DNA of 64,000 nucleotides from Agromyces soli (GCF_022811605.1 NZ_CP094533.1:1736001-1800000), one strand, 5' to 3'; positions 53,739-63,981 are shown, numbered from the stretch's first letter. Notes: generated from the letters alone by a model not told the origin. A program made the numbers and translations.

Positions 53739-53812
53739 CGACCCTGACGGGACTTGAACCCGCGACCTCCGCCGTGACAGGGCGGCACGCTAACCAACTG
53801 CGCCACAGGGCC
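53739..53812 (-). tRNA. tRNA-Asp (anticodon GUC)
   Basis: A 74-base cloverleaf on the minus strand: acceptor GGCCCTG pairs with CAGGGTC, D-arm GGCGCAGTTGGTTAGCG, anticodon stem-loop CCGCCCTGTCACGGCGG with GTC, T-arm CGCGGGTTCAAGTCCCG and discriminator G. CCA is not encoded. A short inverted repeat (AAGCCC / GGGCTT, 53708-53728 area) lies between it and tRNA-Phe and may aid processing. Confidence 0.95.
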
Positions 53813-53849
53813 TCGTAATGAGACTATTCAATTGTAAAACCTTCGAGAG

Positions 53850-53922
53850 TGACCCCAACGGGATTCGAACCCGTGCTGCCGCCGTGAAAGGGCGGTGTCC
53901 TAGGCCACTAAACGATGGGGCC
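53850..53922 (-). tRNA. tRNA-Glu (anticodon UUC)
   Basis: A 73-base cloverleaf on the minus strand: acceptor GGCCCCA pairs with TGGGGTC, D-arm TCGTTTAGTGGCCTAGGA, anticodon stem-loop CCGCCCTTTCACGGCGG with TTC, T-arm ACGGGTTCGAATCCCGT and discriminator A. First gene of the three-tRNA transcript. Confidence 0.95.
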
Positions 53923-53957
53923 GGGTGGGAGTGCTTGCGCTCTCCCGCCGACAGCCA

Positions 53958-53986
53958 AGCATACGGGTTTCCCGCCGAGATTCCAA
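53958..53986 (-). promoter_or_regulatory. Promoter of the tRNA operon
   Basis: On the minus strand TTGGAA (53981-53986) and TATGCT (53958-53963) are spaced by 17 bases and lie about 36 bases upstream of the tRNA-Glu 5' end. A GCGGGAGAGCGCAAGC GC-rich start region follows. Confidence 0.7.
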
Positions 53987-54097
53987 AACGAGGCCGGCGA
54001 CCGTTCTCACCGCGGGCCGGCGCCCCTTGGACATGCCCGCCGAAATGCCGTTCGCCCCGTGAATCCATGCCTATCGTGGCTCTGATCGCCTCAAGCT

Positions 54098-54160
54098 GAG
54101 CTTGAACCAGAAGCTCCAGCACCGAGCTCGAACACCGAGCTCGAACACCAGCTCGAACAC
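54098..54160 (+). repeat. Five tandem 13-base units in the leader of the M23 gene
   Basis: Consecutive units: GAGCTTGAACCAG, AAGCTCCAGCACC, GAGCTCGAACACC, GAGCTCGAACACC and a final 12-13-base copy AGCTCGAACACA. The first overlaps an exact inverted repeat TCAAGCT-G-AGCTTGA (54091-54105). A TATCGT -10-like element at 54072-54077 would place all of this in the untranslated leader of the wall hydrolase gene. The two central units are identical. The remainder of 53987-54200 shows no gene. Confidence 0.65.
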
Positions 54161-54200
54161 AGAACGGCGCGGGGGCCCGAGCCCGCGTGGACGGGGAACC

Positions 54201-55481
54201 ATGTACCGAACCACAGTCAACCGCCCGACGACGAAGCGCCGGACCCCGGCGCGGCTGCGCCGTGCCCTGGCGACCCTGCTCGCCGCGGGGCTCGCGGTCA
54301 CCGGCACGGTGCTGGGCGCGAGCCCGGCTATGGCCGCCGACTACCCGACGTGGGACGAGCTGCAGGCGGCGAAGGCCGACACCGCGGCCGCCGCCGACGC
54401 GGTCGCCGAGATCACCTCGCTCATCGCCCAGCTCGAGCAGAACGTCGCGACGACGCGCGCCGAGGCCGAGAAGCGGATGGCCGAGTTCCTCGACGCGCAG
54501 CAGCGCTACGACGACGCTGCCCGCAAGGCCGGCGAGATCGAGCAGCTCGCCGAGGAGACCGCGGCCGAGGCCGCCGACGCCAAGAAGAACGCCGGCCAGG
54601 TCGCGGCGCAGCTCTACCGCTCCGGCGGCGGCGACTTGAGCGTCGACCTCTTCCTCGAGTCGGGCGACGAGTTCGCGACCGATGCCCTCCTCTCCAAGCT
54701 CGGCAACATGGAGAAGATGGTCGAGCGCACCTCCGAGGTGTACCGCAGCGCCCAGTCCAAGTCGAACGACGCGGAATCGCTCGGCGAGCAGGCCGAGGTC
54801 GCCAAGGCCGAGCGCGAGAAGCTCCGCATCGCCGCGCAGGACGCGCTCGCCGCGGCCCAGGAGGCGCAGGCGGCCGCGGAGGCCGCGCTGAGCGAGTCGC
54901 AGACGAGGAAGGTCGAGCTCGACCAGCAGCTGAAGTTCATGAAGGACACCGAGGCGAAGACCACGGCGGCCTACCAGGAGGGCGAGCGCATCCGGAAGGC
55001 CGAGGAGGAGAAGCGCCGCCGCGAGGCGCTCGCGGCCGGCTCCCCGGGCACCGTGGCGAGCTCGGGCTGGGCCCGTCCGGCCTCCGGCTACATCTCCGAC
55101 GGCTACGGTGCGCGCCCGATCATCTGCGGCGGCGGCTACTGCTCGAGCGGCTTCCACTACGCCTACGACATCGCCACCGGCTGCGGGGCGCCGATCTACG
55201 CGGCCAACAGCGGCACGGTCTCGATCGCGGGCTGGAGCGGCAGCTACGGCAACTACGTGAAGATCAACCACGGCGGCAACATCTCGACCGGCTACGCGCA
55301 CATCCGCGAGGGCGGCATCCTCGTCGGCGCGGGGCAGTGGGTCTCGGCCGGCCAGCAGATCGCATGGAGCGGCACGACGGGCGCCTCCACCGGCTGCCAC
55401 CTGCACTTCGAGGTCTGGGACGGCTGGGACCGCATCAATCCCGGCCCCTTCATGTCGGCACGAGGAGTGAACCTTGGCTGA
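54201..55481 (+). CDS. Secreted coiled-coil M23 peptidoglycan hydrolase (426 aa)
   Basis: Signal peptide: basic start then RRALATLLAAGLAVTGTVLG and cleavage after SPAMA (about residue 43). Residues about 50-270 form a long Ala/Glu/Lys coiled coil with SGGGDLSVDLFLESGDEF in the middle, the layout of EnvC/RipC-like hydrolases activated by FtsEX. The C-terminal M23 domain (about 300-426) contains FHYAYDIATGCGAPIYAANS, GNYVKINHGG, and HLHFEVWDGW, the zinc ligands of an active lysostaphin-type peptidase. Probably cleaves peptide crosslinks during cell separation. It overlaps the NlpC/P60 gene by eight bases. Confidence 0.92.
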   Translation: MYRTTVNRPTTKRRTPARLRRALATLLAAGLAVTGTVLGASPAMAADYPTWDELQAAKADTAAAADAVAEITSLIAQLEQNVATTRAEAEKRMAEFLDAQQRYDDAARKAGEIEQLAEETAAEAADAKKNAGQVAAQLYRSGGGDLSVDLFLESGDEFATDALLSKLGNMEKMVERTSEVYRSAQSKSNDAESLGEQAEVAKAEREKLRIAAQDALAAAQEAQAAAEAALSESQTRKVELDQQLKFMKDTEAKTTAAYQEGERIRKAEEEKRRREALAAGSPGTVASSGWARPASGYISDGYGARPIICGGGYCSSGFHYAYDIATGCGAPIYAANSGTVSIAGWSGSYGNYVKINHGGNISTGYAHIREGGILVGAGQWVSAGQQIAWSGTTGASTGCHLHFEVWDGWDRINPGPFMSARGVNLG

Positions 55482-56790
55482 GAACCGTACCCGCCCGGTC
55501 TCCCGGGTGAAGCCCGCGACCGTGTTCTCCGCGGTCGCCGTCGGCGCCGTGACGGCGTCGCTCGGCGTCTCCGGCGCCCCCGCCTTCGCCGTCGACTACC
55601 CGTCGTGGGGCGAGATCGAGCAGGCGAAGCAGAACGAGCAGACCAAGCAGGCGGAGATCGCCCGGCTCGGCGAACTGCTCGCGGGGCTGCAGGCGACGGC
55701 GGATGCCGCGGTGCGCGACTCGCAGATCGCCGCCGAGGCGTACCGGCAGACCGTGATCGAACGCGACGAGGCGGTCGAGCGCGAGGCCTCGCTCGGCAAG
55801 CAGGCCGACGAGGCCGAGGCCGTCGCCGAGATCTCGAAGATGCGGGCGGGGCTCATCGCCGCGCACCTCGCGAAGGCCGGCGGCAACGACCTGACCACCT
55901 CGCTCGTCTTCTCGGGCGACAGCGCTGGGCTGCTGAAGCAGCTGGGCATGGCGTCGAAGCTCGGCGAGCAGTCGACCTCGGTCTACGAGCAGGCGCTCGC
56001 CGACCGCAACGCGGCCGACTCGCTGCGCGAGCAGGCCGACGCCGCCGCGAAGGAGCGCAAGAAGCTCGCCGACGACGCGAAGTCCCAGTACGACGACGCC
56101 CAGTCGAAGGCGGATGCCGCGACCGCGGCGGTCGCGGAGCAGGAGCGCCGCTCCTCGGAGCTCTACGCCCAGCTCGCCCGCCTCAAGGACACCACCGCCG
56201 AGCTCGAGCGCGAGCGGGTGGAAGGCATCGCCCGCGAAGAGGCCGAGGAGGCCCTGCGGCCCGACCCGCCCGCCACGGGCGGCGGCAACACCGGCGGGGG
56301 GAACACCGGCGGTGGGAACACGGGCGGGGGCAACACCGGTGGCGGCAACACCGGTGGCGGCGGCACGACCCCGACGCCGACGACGCCCCCGAAGCCGACC
56401 ACCCCGAAGCCGCCGAACCAGGGCGCGGTCGAGTCGGCCATCTGGTACGCCTCGCAGCAGCTCGGCGAGCCCTACCGCCTCGGCGGCGCCGGCCCGGACG
56501 TCTGGGACTGCTCCGGCCTCACGAAGATGGCCTACGGCTACGCGGGCATCTACGTCGGCACGCACTCGGCGACGAACCAGTACTACACGCTCGCGGGCCA
56601 GGGGAAGGCGGTGTCGCTCGGCAGCATCCAGCGCGGCGACCTGCTGTTCTGGGGATCCGGCGGCGACTATTACCACGTCGCGATCTACCTCGGCGGCGGG
56701 CGCATCCTCGAGGCGCCGCGCGAGGGCGTCCCTGTGCGCGAGTACTTCATCTGGGGCAGCCCCTCGGCGGCCGCCCGCCCGACCGGCTGA
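55474..56790 (+). CDS. Secreted coiled-coil NlpC/P60 peptidoglycan hydrolase (438 aa)
   Basis: The N-terminus mirrors the previous gene: signal with TVFSAVAVGAVTASLGVSG and APAFAVDYPSWGEIEQAK, then a coiled coil to about residue 265. A linker of five-fold (GGGNT) repeats with a PTPTTPPKPTTPKPP stretch leads to the NlpC/P60 domain (about 325-438), with catalytic Cys346 in WDCSGLTKMAYG, GDLLFWGSGGDYYHVAIYLG for the His and GGRILEAPREG. It resembles mycobacterial RipA-type D,L-endopeptidases. Start TTG 55474 follows GAGGAG by seven bases and overlaps the upstream stop, so output is coupled to and probably limited relative to the M23 protein. Confidence 0.92.
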   Translation: MAENRTRPVSRVKPATVFSAVAVGAVTASLGVSGAPAFAVDYPSWGEIEQAKQNEQTKQAEIARLGELLAGLQATADAAVRDSQIAAEAYRQTVIERDEAVEREASLGKQADEAEAVAEISKMRAGLIAAHLAKAGGNDLTTSLVFSGDSAGLLKQLGMASKLGEQSTSVYEQALADRNAADSLREQADAAAKERKKLADDAKSQYDDAQSKADAATAAVAEQERRSSELYAQLARLKDTTAELERERVEGIAREEAEEALRPDPPATGGGNTGGGNTGGGNTGGGNTGGGNTGGGGTTPTPTTPPKPTTPKPPNQGAVESAIWYASQQLGEPYRLGGAGPDVWDCSGLTKMAYGYAGIYVGTHSATNQYYTLAGQGKAVSLGSIQRGDLLFWGSGGDYYHVAIYLGGGRILEAPREGVPVREYFIWGSPSAAARPTG

Positions 56791-56809
56791 GCCGCTCGCA
56801 GCAGACGAC

Positions 56810-56841
56810 GAAGGGGGCGAGCCGATCGGCTCGCCCCCTTC
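56810..56841. terminator. Convergent bidirectional terminator
   Basis: A perfect 14-bp stem, GAAGGGGGCGAGCC and its complement, with loop GATC, lies midway between the stop of the NlpC/P60 gene (56790) and of ppa (56859) and can close both. Confidence 0.8.
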
Positions 56842-56858
56842 CTGTGTCTCGGCTCGGC

Positions 56859-57344
56859 TCAGTGGCCGGGGAAGGCTTCGAACGCCTTCTGGATGAGCGC
56901 CTCGGCCTCGGCCGCGTTCGCCCAGCCCTCGGTCTTGACCCACTTGCCGGGCTCGAGGTCCTTGTAGTGCTCGAAGAAGTGCTCGATCTCCTTCTTCGTG
57001 TACTCGGGGATGGTGTCGACGTCCTGGATGTGGTTCCAGCGCGGGTCGCCCGCGGGCACCGCGATGACCTTCGCGTCGCCGCCGCCGTCGTCGGTCATGT
57101 GGAAGACGCCGACCGGGCGCACCTTCACGCCCACGCCGGGGAACAGCGGGTACTCGAGCAGCACCAGCACGTCCAGCGGGTCGCCGTCGTCGCCCAGCGT
57201 GTTCTCGAAGAAGCCGTAGTCGGTGGGGTAGACGAAGCCCGTGTAGAGCACGCGGTCGAGGAAGACCCGGCCGGTCTCGTGGTCGACCTCGTACTTGTTG
57301 CGGCTCCCCTTCGGGATCTCGATGACGGCGTTGTACTCGCCCAT
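56859..57344 (-). CDS. ppa: Inorganic pyrophosphatase
   Basis: A 161-residue soluble family I pyrophosphatase. Active-site features: [27 protein letters not shown], and the metal-binding [12 protein letters not shown] (Asp cluster), then [20 protein letters not shown] and WVKTEGW. It hydrolyses pyrophosphate to two phosphates, pulling biosynthetic reactions forward. Start ATG 57344 follows AAGGAGAGCAC. Divergent from tilS with a 61-base gap, a conserved actinobacterial neighbourhood. Confidence 0.97.
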   Translation of the reverse strand: MGEYNAVIEIPKGSRNKYEVDHETGRVFLDRVLYTGFVYPTDYGFFENTLGDDGDPLDVLVLLEYPLFPGVGVKVRPVGVFHMTDDGGGDAKVIAVPAGDPRWNHIQDVDTIPEYTKKEIEHFFEHYKDLEPGKWVKTEGWANAAEAEALIQKAFEAFPGH

Positions 57345-57405
57345 GTGCTCTCCTTGTGTGAAGTCCCGCCGGGCACGTGGCGCGCGGCGGAATAAGGTTA
57401 CCTCG

Positions 57406-58470
57406 ATGCCTTCAGACGACCGCACGGATGCCTCGGAGCGCCGCCCGCGCCTCACGCCGCCGATCGCCGATGCCCGCCGCGCCGTGCGCGCCGTGCTCGA
57501 GCCCGTCGATCCCGACGAGACCGGCGCGACCCCGCCGCTCGCGCTCGTCGCGCTCTCCGGTGGCGCCGACTCCCTCGCGCTCGCGGCGGCAACGGCGTTC
57601 GAGGCGCCGCGGGCGGGATGGCGCGCCGGTGCCGTCGTCGTCGACCACGGACTGCAGGCGGGCTCGGCCGCGGTCGCCGAGCGCGCCGCCGCCCAGGCCC
57701 GGGAGCTCGGGCTCGATCCCGTGCTCGTGCGCCGCGTCGAGGTGCCGGCCGCCGGCCAGGGGCCGGAGGCATCCGCCCGCGCCGCCCGCTACGCCGCGCT
57801 CGACGCGGTCGCCGCCGAGACCGGGGCGGCCATCGTGCTGCTCGGCCACACGCTCGACGACCAGGCCGAGACGGTGCTGCTCGGCCTCGCCCGCGGCGCC
57901 GGGGGAGCGAGCCTCATGGGCATGCCGCAGCGCGCCGGCCGCTACGTGCGGCCGCTCCTCGGCCTCCGCCGCGAGACGACGCGGCAGGCGTGCCTCGACG
58001 CGGGGCTCGACGTCTGGGACGACCCGCACAACACCGACCCCGGCTACGCCCGGGTGCGGGTGCGCGAGCGCGTGCTCCCCGTGCTCGAGGCCGAGCTCGG
58101 ACCGGGCATCGCCGAGGCGCTCGCCCGCACCGCCGAGCAGCTCCGCGAGGACGAGGCGGCCTTCGACGAGCAGCTCGAAGAGTTCATCGAGGAGATCTGC
58201 GAGCCCGCCGAGGCCGGCATCGCCGTCTCGGCCGCGGTGCTCGCCGCCAATCCCGCGGCCCTCCGCCAGCGCATCATCCGGCACGTCGTCGGCAGCGAGT
58301 TCGGCGTCGCGCTCAGCCGGGTGCAGACGCTCGAGGTCGCCCGGCTCGTGACCGACTGGCACGGACAGGGCCCGGTCGCCCTGCCGGGCGGGGCCGTCGC
58401 GACCCGCGCGGGGGCGCACGTCGTGTTCTCGGCGACCGGCGCGACCGAGATCCTGCCGCACGATCACTGA
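57406..58470 (+). CDS. tilS: tRNA(Ile)-lysidine synthase
   Basis: A 354-residue N-type ATP pyrophosphatase. The PP-loop [13 protein letters not shown] lies near residue 50, followed by [24 protein letters not shown], and [19 protein letters not shown] (about 146-164). [22 protein letters not shown] is the typical central region. It attaches lysine to the wobble cytidine of tRNA-Ile (CAU), changing decoding to AUA. The C-terminal recognition domain is short. TAAGGT lies seven bases before ATG 57406, suggesting leaderless translation. Confidence 0.96.
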   Translation: MPSDDRTDASERRPRLTPPIADARRAVRAVLEPVDPDETGATPPLALVALSGGADSLALAAATAFEAPRAGWRAGAVVVDHGLQAGSAAVAERAAAQARELGLDPVLVRRVEVPAAGQGPEASARAARYAALDAVAAETGAAIVLLGHTLDDQAETVLLGLARGAGGASLMGMPQRAGRYVRPLLGLRRETTRQACLDAGLDVWDDPHNTDPGYARVRVRERVLPVLEAELGPGIAEALARTAEQLREDEAAFDEQLEEFIEEICEPAEAGIAVSAAVLAANPAALRQRIIRHVVGSEFGVALSRVQTLEVARLVTDWHGQGPVALPGGAVATRAGAHVVFSATGATEILPHDH

Positions 58471-58512
58471 CCGGGGCACGGATCGGGGCGCGGCGTCGCC
58501 TAGGATCGTTCC

Positions 58513-59064
58513 ATGCACGCGAGCGACATCGAGGGCGACCTCACCGAAGTCCTGGTGACCGAATCCGAGATCCACGCGAAGCTCGCTGAGCTCGCCCGGC
58601 GCATCGAGGCCGACTACGAGGGGCGCGACCTGCTGCTCGTCGGCGTGCTGAAGGGCGCGGTCATGGTCATGGCCGATCTCGCGCGCGAGCTGCGGCCGCA
58701 CCTGAACATGGACTGGATGGCCGTGTCGAGCTACGGCGCCGGCACCCAGTCCTCCGGCGTCGTGAAGATCCTGAAGGACCTCGACACCGACCTCACCGGC
58801 CGCGACGTGCTCATCGTCGAGGACATCATCGACTCGGGCCTCACCCTCAGCTGGCTGCTGGAGAACCTGCGCTCGCGCGGCGCCGCGTCCGTCGAGGTCT
58901 GCGCCCTGCTGCGCAAGCCCGACGCCGCCAAGGTCGAGGTCGACGTGCGCTACCTCGGCTTCGACATCCCGAACCAGTTCGTCGTCGGCTACGGCCTCGA
59001 CTACGCGGAGCGCTACCGCAACCTGCGCGACGTCGCGATCCTCGCGCCGCACGTCTACAGCTAG
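58513..59064 (+). CDS. hpt: Hypoxanthine phosphoribosyltransferase
   Basis: A 183-residue purine salvage enzyme. It has the flexible-loop region VLKGAVMVMADLARELRPH, SSYGAGTQSSGVVKILKDLD and the PRPP-binding motif VLIVEDIIDSGLTLSW (about 98-113), ending with YLGFDIPNQFVVGYGLDYAE. It joins hypoxanthine or guanine to PRPP. TAGGAT at 58501-58506 lies six bases before ATG 58513, a clear leaderless start. Sits between tilS and ftsH as in many actinobacteria. Confidence 0.97.
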   Translation: MHASDIEGDLTEVLVTESEIHAKLAELARRIEADYEGRDLLLVGVLKGAVMVMADLARELRPHLNMDWMAVSSYGAGTQSSGVVKILKDLDTDLTGRDVLIVEDIIDSGLTLSWLLENLRSRGAASVEVCALLRKPDAAKVEVDVRYLGFDIPNQFVVGYGLDYAERYRNLRDVAILAPHVYS

Positions 59065-59070
59065 GCCCGC

Positions 59071-59136
59071 ACTGCTGCGCAGCCCTCAGCGGCAATGCCC
59101 ATGGTCCGCTTCGGGACTGCTGCGCAGCCCTCAGCG
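59071..59136 (+). repeat. Pair of 21-base direct repeats before ftsH
   Basis: Two exact 21-base copies, 59071-59091 and 59116-59136, begin ACTGCTGCGCAG and end CCTCAGCG; their starts are 45 bases apart. Each contains the perfect 10-base palindrome GCTGCGCAGC. They lie between hpt and ftsH, about 30-95 bases upstream of the ftsH -10-like TAGCCT (59168-59173). Candidate binding sites for a dimeric regulator or a small repeat element. Confidence 0.6.
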
Positions 59137-59182
59137 AACATACGGCCAGCGATCAGCGGGTGAACGGTAGCCTGGCAGCACC

Positions 59183-61201
<2,019 letters not shown>

Positions 61202-61218
61202 GCCGTGACGGGGCGGGG

Positions 61219-61842
61219 ATGACGACACCCGGCGTCGACCAGCAGCGCATCGCGCGCGCCGTGCGCGAGATCCTGCTCGCGATCGGCGAGGACCCGGCGC
61301 GGCCCGGGCTCGCCCGCACCCCGCAGCGGGTGGCGGAGGCGTACGCGGAGTTCTTCGGCGGTCTCGCCGTCGACCCCCTCGTGCACCTGGCCGACGCGGT
61401 CCCGCTCGACGCCGGCATCCGCCGGGCGAAGGGCGGGGCGGATGCCGACACCCCGACGACCTCGGACGCGGTGGTGCTGCGCGACCTCGACTTCCGCTCG
61501 GTGTGCGAGCACCACCTGCTGCCCTTCGTCGGCACGGCGCACGTCGCCTACCTCCCCGGCGACCGCGTGGTCGGCCTCGGCCGCATCCCTGCCGTCGTCG
61601 ACACGCTCGCGAGCCGTCCGCAGCTGCAGGAGCGCCTCGCGGAGGAGATCGCCGACGCGCTCGAGACGGGCCTGGAGCCGAAGGGCGTGCTCGTCGTGCT
61701 CGACGCGCAGCACCGCTGCGTCACGACCCGCGGCTCCCGCCAGGAGCGCAGCTCGACGGTGACCATCGCGAGCCGCGGCGCACTCGCCGAGCCCGCGGCC
61801 CGGGCCGAGATCGTCGCCCTCATCGGGGCCCGGCGTGACTGA
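61219..61842 (+). CDS. folE: GTP cyclohydrolase I
   Basis: A 207-residue enzyme with RTPQRVAEAYAEFFGG, zinc/catalytic motif SVCEHHLLPFVGTAHVAYLP (Cys and His ligands, about 94-113), and LVVLDAQHRCVTTRGSRQ with the second Cys. It converts GTP to dihydroneopterin triphosphate, first step of folate synthesis. GGGGCGGGG lies before ATG 61219. An eight-base overlap with folP shows coupling. Confidence 0.96.
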   Translation: MTTPGVDQQRIARAVREILLAIGEDPARPGLARTPQRVAEAYAEFFGGLAVDPLVHLADAVPLDAGIRRAKGGADADTPTTSDAVVLRDLDFRSVCEHHLLPFVGTAHVAYLPGDRVVGLGRIPAVVDTLASRPQLQERLAEEIADALETGLEPKGVLVVLDAQHRCVTTRGSRQERSSTVTIASRGALAEPAARAEIVALIGARRD

Positions 61843-62665
61843 GGAGCCGACCGCGCCCTCGACGCCGCTCGTGATGGGCGTCGTGAACGTGACGCCCGAC
61901 TCCTTCAGCGACGGCGGACGCTGGTTCGACCCCGAGCTCGCCATCGCGCACGGCCTCGAGCTCGCGGCGGCCGGCGCCGAGCTGCTCGACGTCGGCGGCG
62001 AGTCGACTCGCCCCGGCGCCGCGCGGGTCGAACCCGCGGAGGAGCTGCGCCGGGTCATCCCCGTCGTCACCGAGCTCGCCGCCCGCGGCCACCGGGTGAG
62101 CGTCGACACGATGCGCGCCGCGACCGCGCAGGCCGCCGTCGCGGCCGGGGCCGAGCTCATCAACGACGTCTCCGCCGGCCTCGCCGACGAGGCCATGGCC
62201 GAGATCGCCGCCGCGAGCGGCGCCCGCTACGTCGCGATGCACTGGCGCGGCCACTCCGACCGCATGGAGGGGCTCGCCGAGTACGACGACGTCGTGCGCG
62301 AGGTGCGCGACGAGCTCGCCGCCCGGGTCGACGCCCTCGTCGCCGCGGGCGTCGCCCCCGAGCGGATCGTGCTCGACCCCGGGCTCGGCTTCGCCAAGCG
62401 CGCGGAGCACAACTGGCAGCTGCTCGCCGGGCTCGGCGAGCTGCAGGCCCTCGGCTTCCCCGTGCTCGTCGGCGCGTCCCGCAAGCGCTTCCTCGGCGGG
62501 CTGCTGCCCGAGGGCGCCCCGGTCGAGGAGCGGGACCTGCCCACCGCCGTCGTGAGCGTGCTCTCGGCGCAGGCCGGGGCCTGGGCGGTGCGCGTGCACG
62601 ACGTCGCGGCGACCCGGCTCGCCCTCGACGTCCTCGGAGCATGGCAGCATGGAGCACGTGGTTGA
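61835..62665 (+). CDS. folP: Dihydropteroate synthase
   Basis: A 276-residue TIM-barrel enzyme with the pterin-binding motif GVVNVTPDSFSDGGRWF (about 15-31), LLDVGGESTRPGA (about 50-62), SVDTMRAATAQAAVAAG, and LDPGLGFAKRAEHNW. It joins hydroxymethyl-dihydropterin pyrophosphate with p-aminobenzoate and is the sulfonamide target. Start GTG 61835 lies inside folE; the C-terminus overlaps folB by 17 bases. Confidence 0.96.
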   Translation: MTEEPTAPSTPLVMGVVNVTPDSFSDGGRWFDPELAIAHGLELAAAGAELLDVGGESTRPGAARVEPAEELRRVIPVVTELAARGHRVSVDTMRAATAQAAVAAGAELINDVSAGLADEAMAEIAAASGARYVAMHWRGHSDRMEGLAEYDDVVREVRDELAARVDALVAAGVAPERIVLDPGLGFAKRAEHNWQLLAGLGELQALGFPVLVGASRKRFLGGLLPEGAPVEERDLPTAVVSVLSAQAGAWAVRVHDVAATRLALDVLGAWQHGARG

Positions 62666-63038
62666 CGCGCGCACCGGGGGAGACCGGATCACCCTGACCG
62701 GGCTGCGCGTGTTCGCGCACCACGGCGTCTTCGACTTCGAGCGCGCCGACGGCCAGGAGTTCGTCATCGACGTGACCGTGCTCGTCGACCTCGCCGCAGC
62801 GGCCCGCGGCGACGAGCTCGCGCGCACCGTGCACTACGGCGAGCTCGCCGAGGCCGTCGTGCACGGCGTCGAGCGCGACCCCGTCGACCTCATCGAGACC
62901 GTCGCCGAGCGGGTCGCGCAGATCGCCCTCGGCTTCGAGGCGGCCGAGGCCGTCGAGGTGACGGTGCACAAGCCGCAGGCGCCCATCCGCGTGCCCTTCG
63001 ACGACGTCGCCGTCACCATCACGAGGAGCCGCGCGTGA
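62649..63038 (+). CDS. folB: Dihydroneopterin aldolase
   Basis: A 129-residue enzyme. It opens ITLTGLRVFAHHGVFDFE, then GQEFVIDVTVLVDLAAAA, VHYGELAEAVVHGV and the final VEVTVHKPQAPIRVPF, all conserved in FolB. It cleaves dihydroneopterin to hydroxymethyl-dihydropterin and glycolaldehyde. ATG 62649 follows GGAG by nine bases; GTG 62658 is an alternative. Overlaps both neighbours in the folate operon. Confidence 0.95.
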   Translation: MEHVVDARTGGDRITLTGLRVFAHHGVFDFERADGQEFVIDVTVLVDLAAAARGDELARTVHYGELAEAVVHGVERDPVDLIETVAERVAQIALGFEAAEAVEVTVHKPQAPIRVPFDDVAVTITRSRA

Positions 63039-63520
63039 CCCGGGCCGTCATCGCCTTCGGCGCGAACCTCGGCGACCGCGAGGCGACCATCGCCCAGGCC
63101 GCCGCCGAGCTCGCCGACACCCCGGGCGTCGAGCTCGTCGCGGTCTCGCCCGTCTACGAGACGCCGGCCATCAAGCTCTCCGGCGTCGACCACGACGCCC
63201 CGGGCTACCTCAACGGCGTGCTGCTCGTCGAGACCGAGCTCGCCCCGCTCGCCCTCCTCGACGTGCTGCAGGGGCTCGAGCAGGCCCACGGGCGGGTGCG
63301 CGAGGAGCGCTGGGGCGACCGCACGCTCGACCTCGACCTCATCGACTACGGCGGTGCCCGGTTCGCCGACGCCCGGCTCGAACTGCCGCATCCGCGCGCC
63401 TGGCAGCGGGCCTTCGTGCTGCAGCCCTGGCTCGACGTCGACCCCGACGCGGTCGTCGCGGGCCGAGGCACGGTGGCCGAGCTCCGCGCCGCGGCCAGCG
63501 ACGAGGTGCGCCGCCGATGA
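63035..63520 (+). CDS. folK: HPPK, 6-hydroxymethyl-dihydropterin pyrophosphokinase
   Basis: A 161-residue kinase with IAFGANLGDREATIAQA, VSPVYETPAI, YLNGVLLVET, and the catalytic ERWGDRTLDLDLIDYG, then LPHPRAWQRAFVLQPW. It transfers pyrophosphate from ATP to the pterin, making the folP substrate. GTG 63035 overlaps the folB stop by four bases. Confidence 0.96.
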   Translation: MTRAVIAFGANLGDREATIAQAAAELADTPGVELVAVSPVYETPAIKLSGVDHDAPGYLNGVLLVETELAPLALLDVLQGLEQAHGRVREERWGDRTLDLDLIDYGGARFADARLELPHPRAWQRAFVLQPWLDVDPDAVVAGRGTVAELRAAASDEVRRR

Positions 63521-63981
63521 AGCGCACCCACGCCCCCGTGATCGTCGCGTTCGTGGCGCTCGGCCTCGTGCTCGGCTACCTCGGCGACCTCGCGATCGTC
63601 TCCGCGGGCGGCAACGCGCTCGTGCCGCCGGTCTCGCTGCCGATCACCCTCGTCGGCGTCGGCGCGGTCGTCGTCGCCCTCGCCTGGCCGATCCGCCGCG
63701 CGGTCAAGGGCACCGGGCGCCGGGTCGACCCGTTCCGCGCGATGCGCGTCGCCGTGCTCGCGAAGGCGTGCAGCCTGAGCGGCGCGCTCGTCGCCGGCCT
63801 CGGGCTCGGCATCACCCTCTTCCTGCTGAGCCGCACCGTGGTGCCCCAGGCGGGCACCGTCTGGCTCGCCGCGGCGACGGCGATCGGCGCCGTGCTGCTG
63901 CTCGCCGCCGGCCTCGTCGCCGAGCACTTCTGCACCCTTCCACCCGACGATCCCGAGGATGAAGAGCCCGCCCATGCCTGA
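63517..63981 (+). CDS. DUF3180 membrane protein (154 aa)
   Basis: Four hydrophobic helices at about 8-28, 38-58, 85-108 and 115-138, with a basic loop RRAVKGTGRRVDPFRAMR between helices 2 and 3 and an acidic tail. This protein follows folK in many actinobacteria and is catalogued as DUF3180. ATG 63517 overlaps the folK stop by four bases. Function unknown; its fixed place suggests a link to folate or a neighbouring pathway. Confidence 0.9.
   Translation: MKRTHAPVIVAFVALGLVLGYLGDLAIVSAGGNALVPPVSLPITLVGVGAVVVALAWPIRRAVKGTGRRVDPFRAMRVAVLAKACSLSGALVAGLGLGITLFLLSRTVVPQAGTVWLAAATAIGAVLLLAAGLVAEHFCTLPPDDPEDEEPAHA

Noticed and set aside
53589-53922. Duplicated tRNA end marking a prophage att site
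   Set aside because: I looked for a second copy of the 3' end of tRNA-Phe, tRNA-Asp or tRNA-Glu within the window and saw none.
54125-54160. TCGAAC repeats as LexA boxes before the M23 gene
   Set aside because: The half-sites are direct, not inverted, and lack the four-base spacing to a TTCGA arm, so this is a tandem repeat rather than an SOS box.
53987-54200. c-di-AMP (ydaO-type) riboswitch before the M23/NlpC operon
   Set aside because: Such riboswitches precede wall-hydrolase genes in some actinobacteria, but I could not find the conserved core or the pairing pattern here.
56278-56362. Tandem GGCGGCAACACC-like DNA repeat as a mobile or CRISPR-type repeat
   Set aside because: It is in frame and encodes the Gly-Gly-Gly-Asn-Thr linker of the NlpC/P60 protein; ordinary low-complexity linker.
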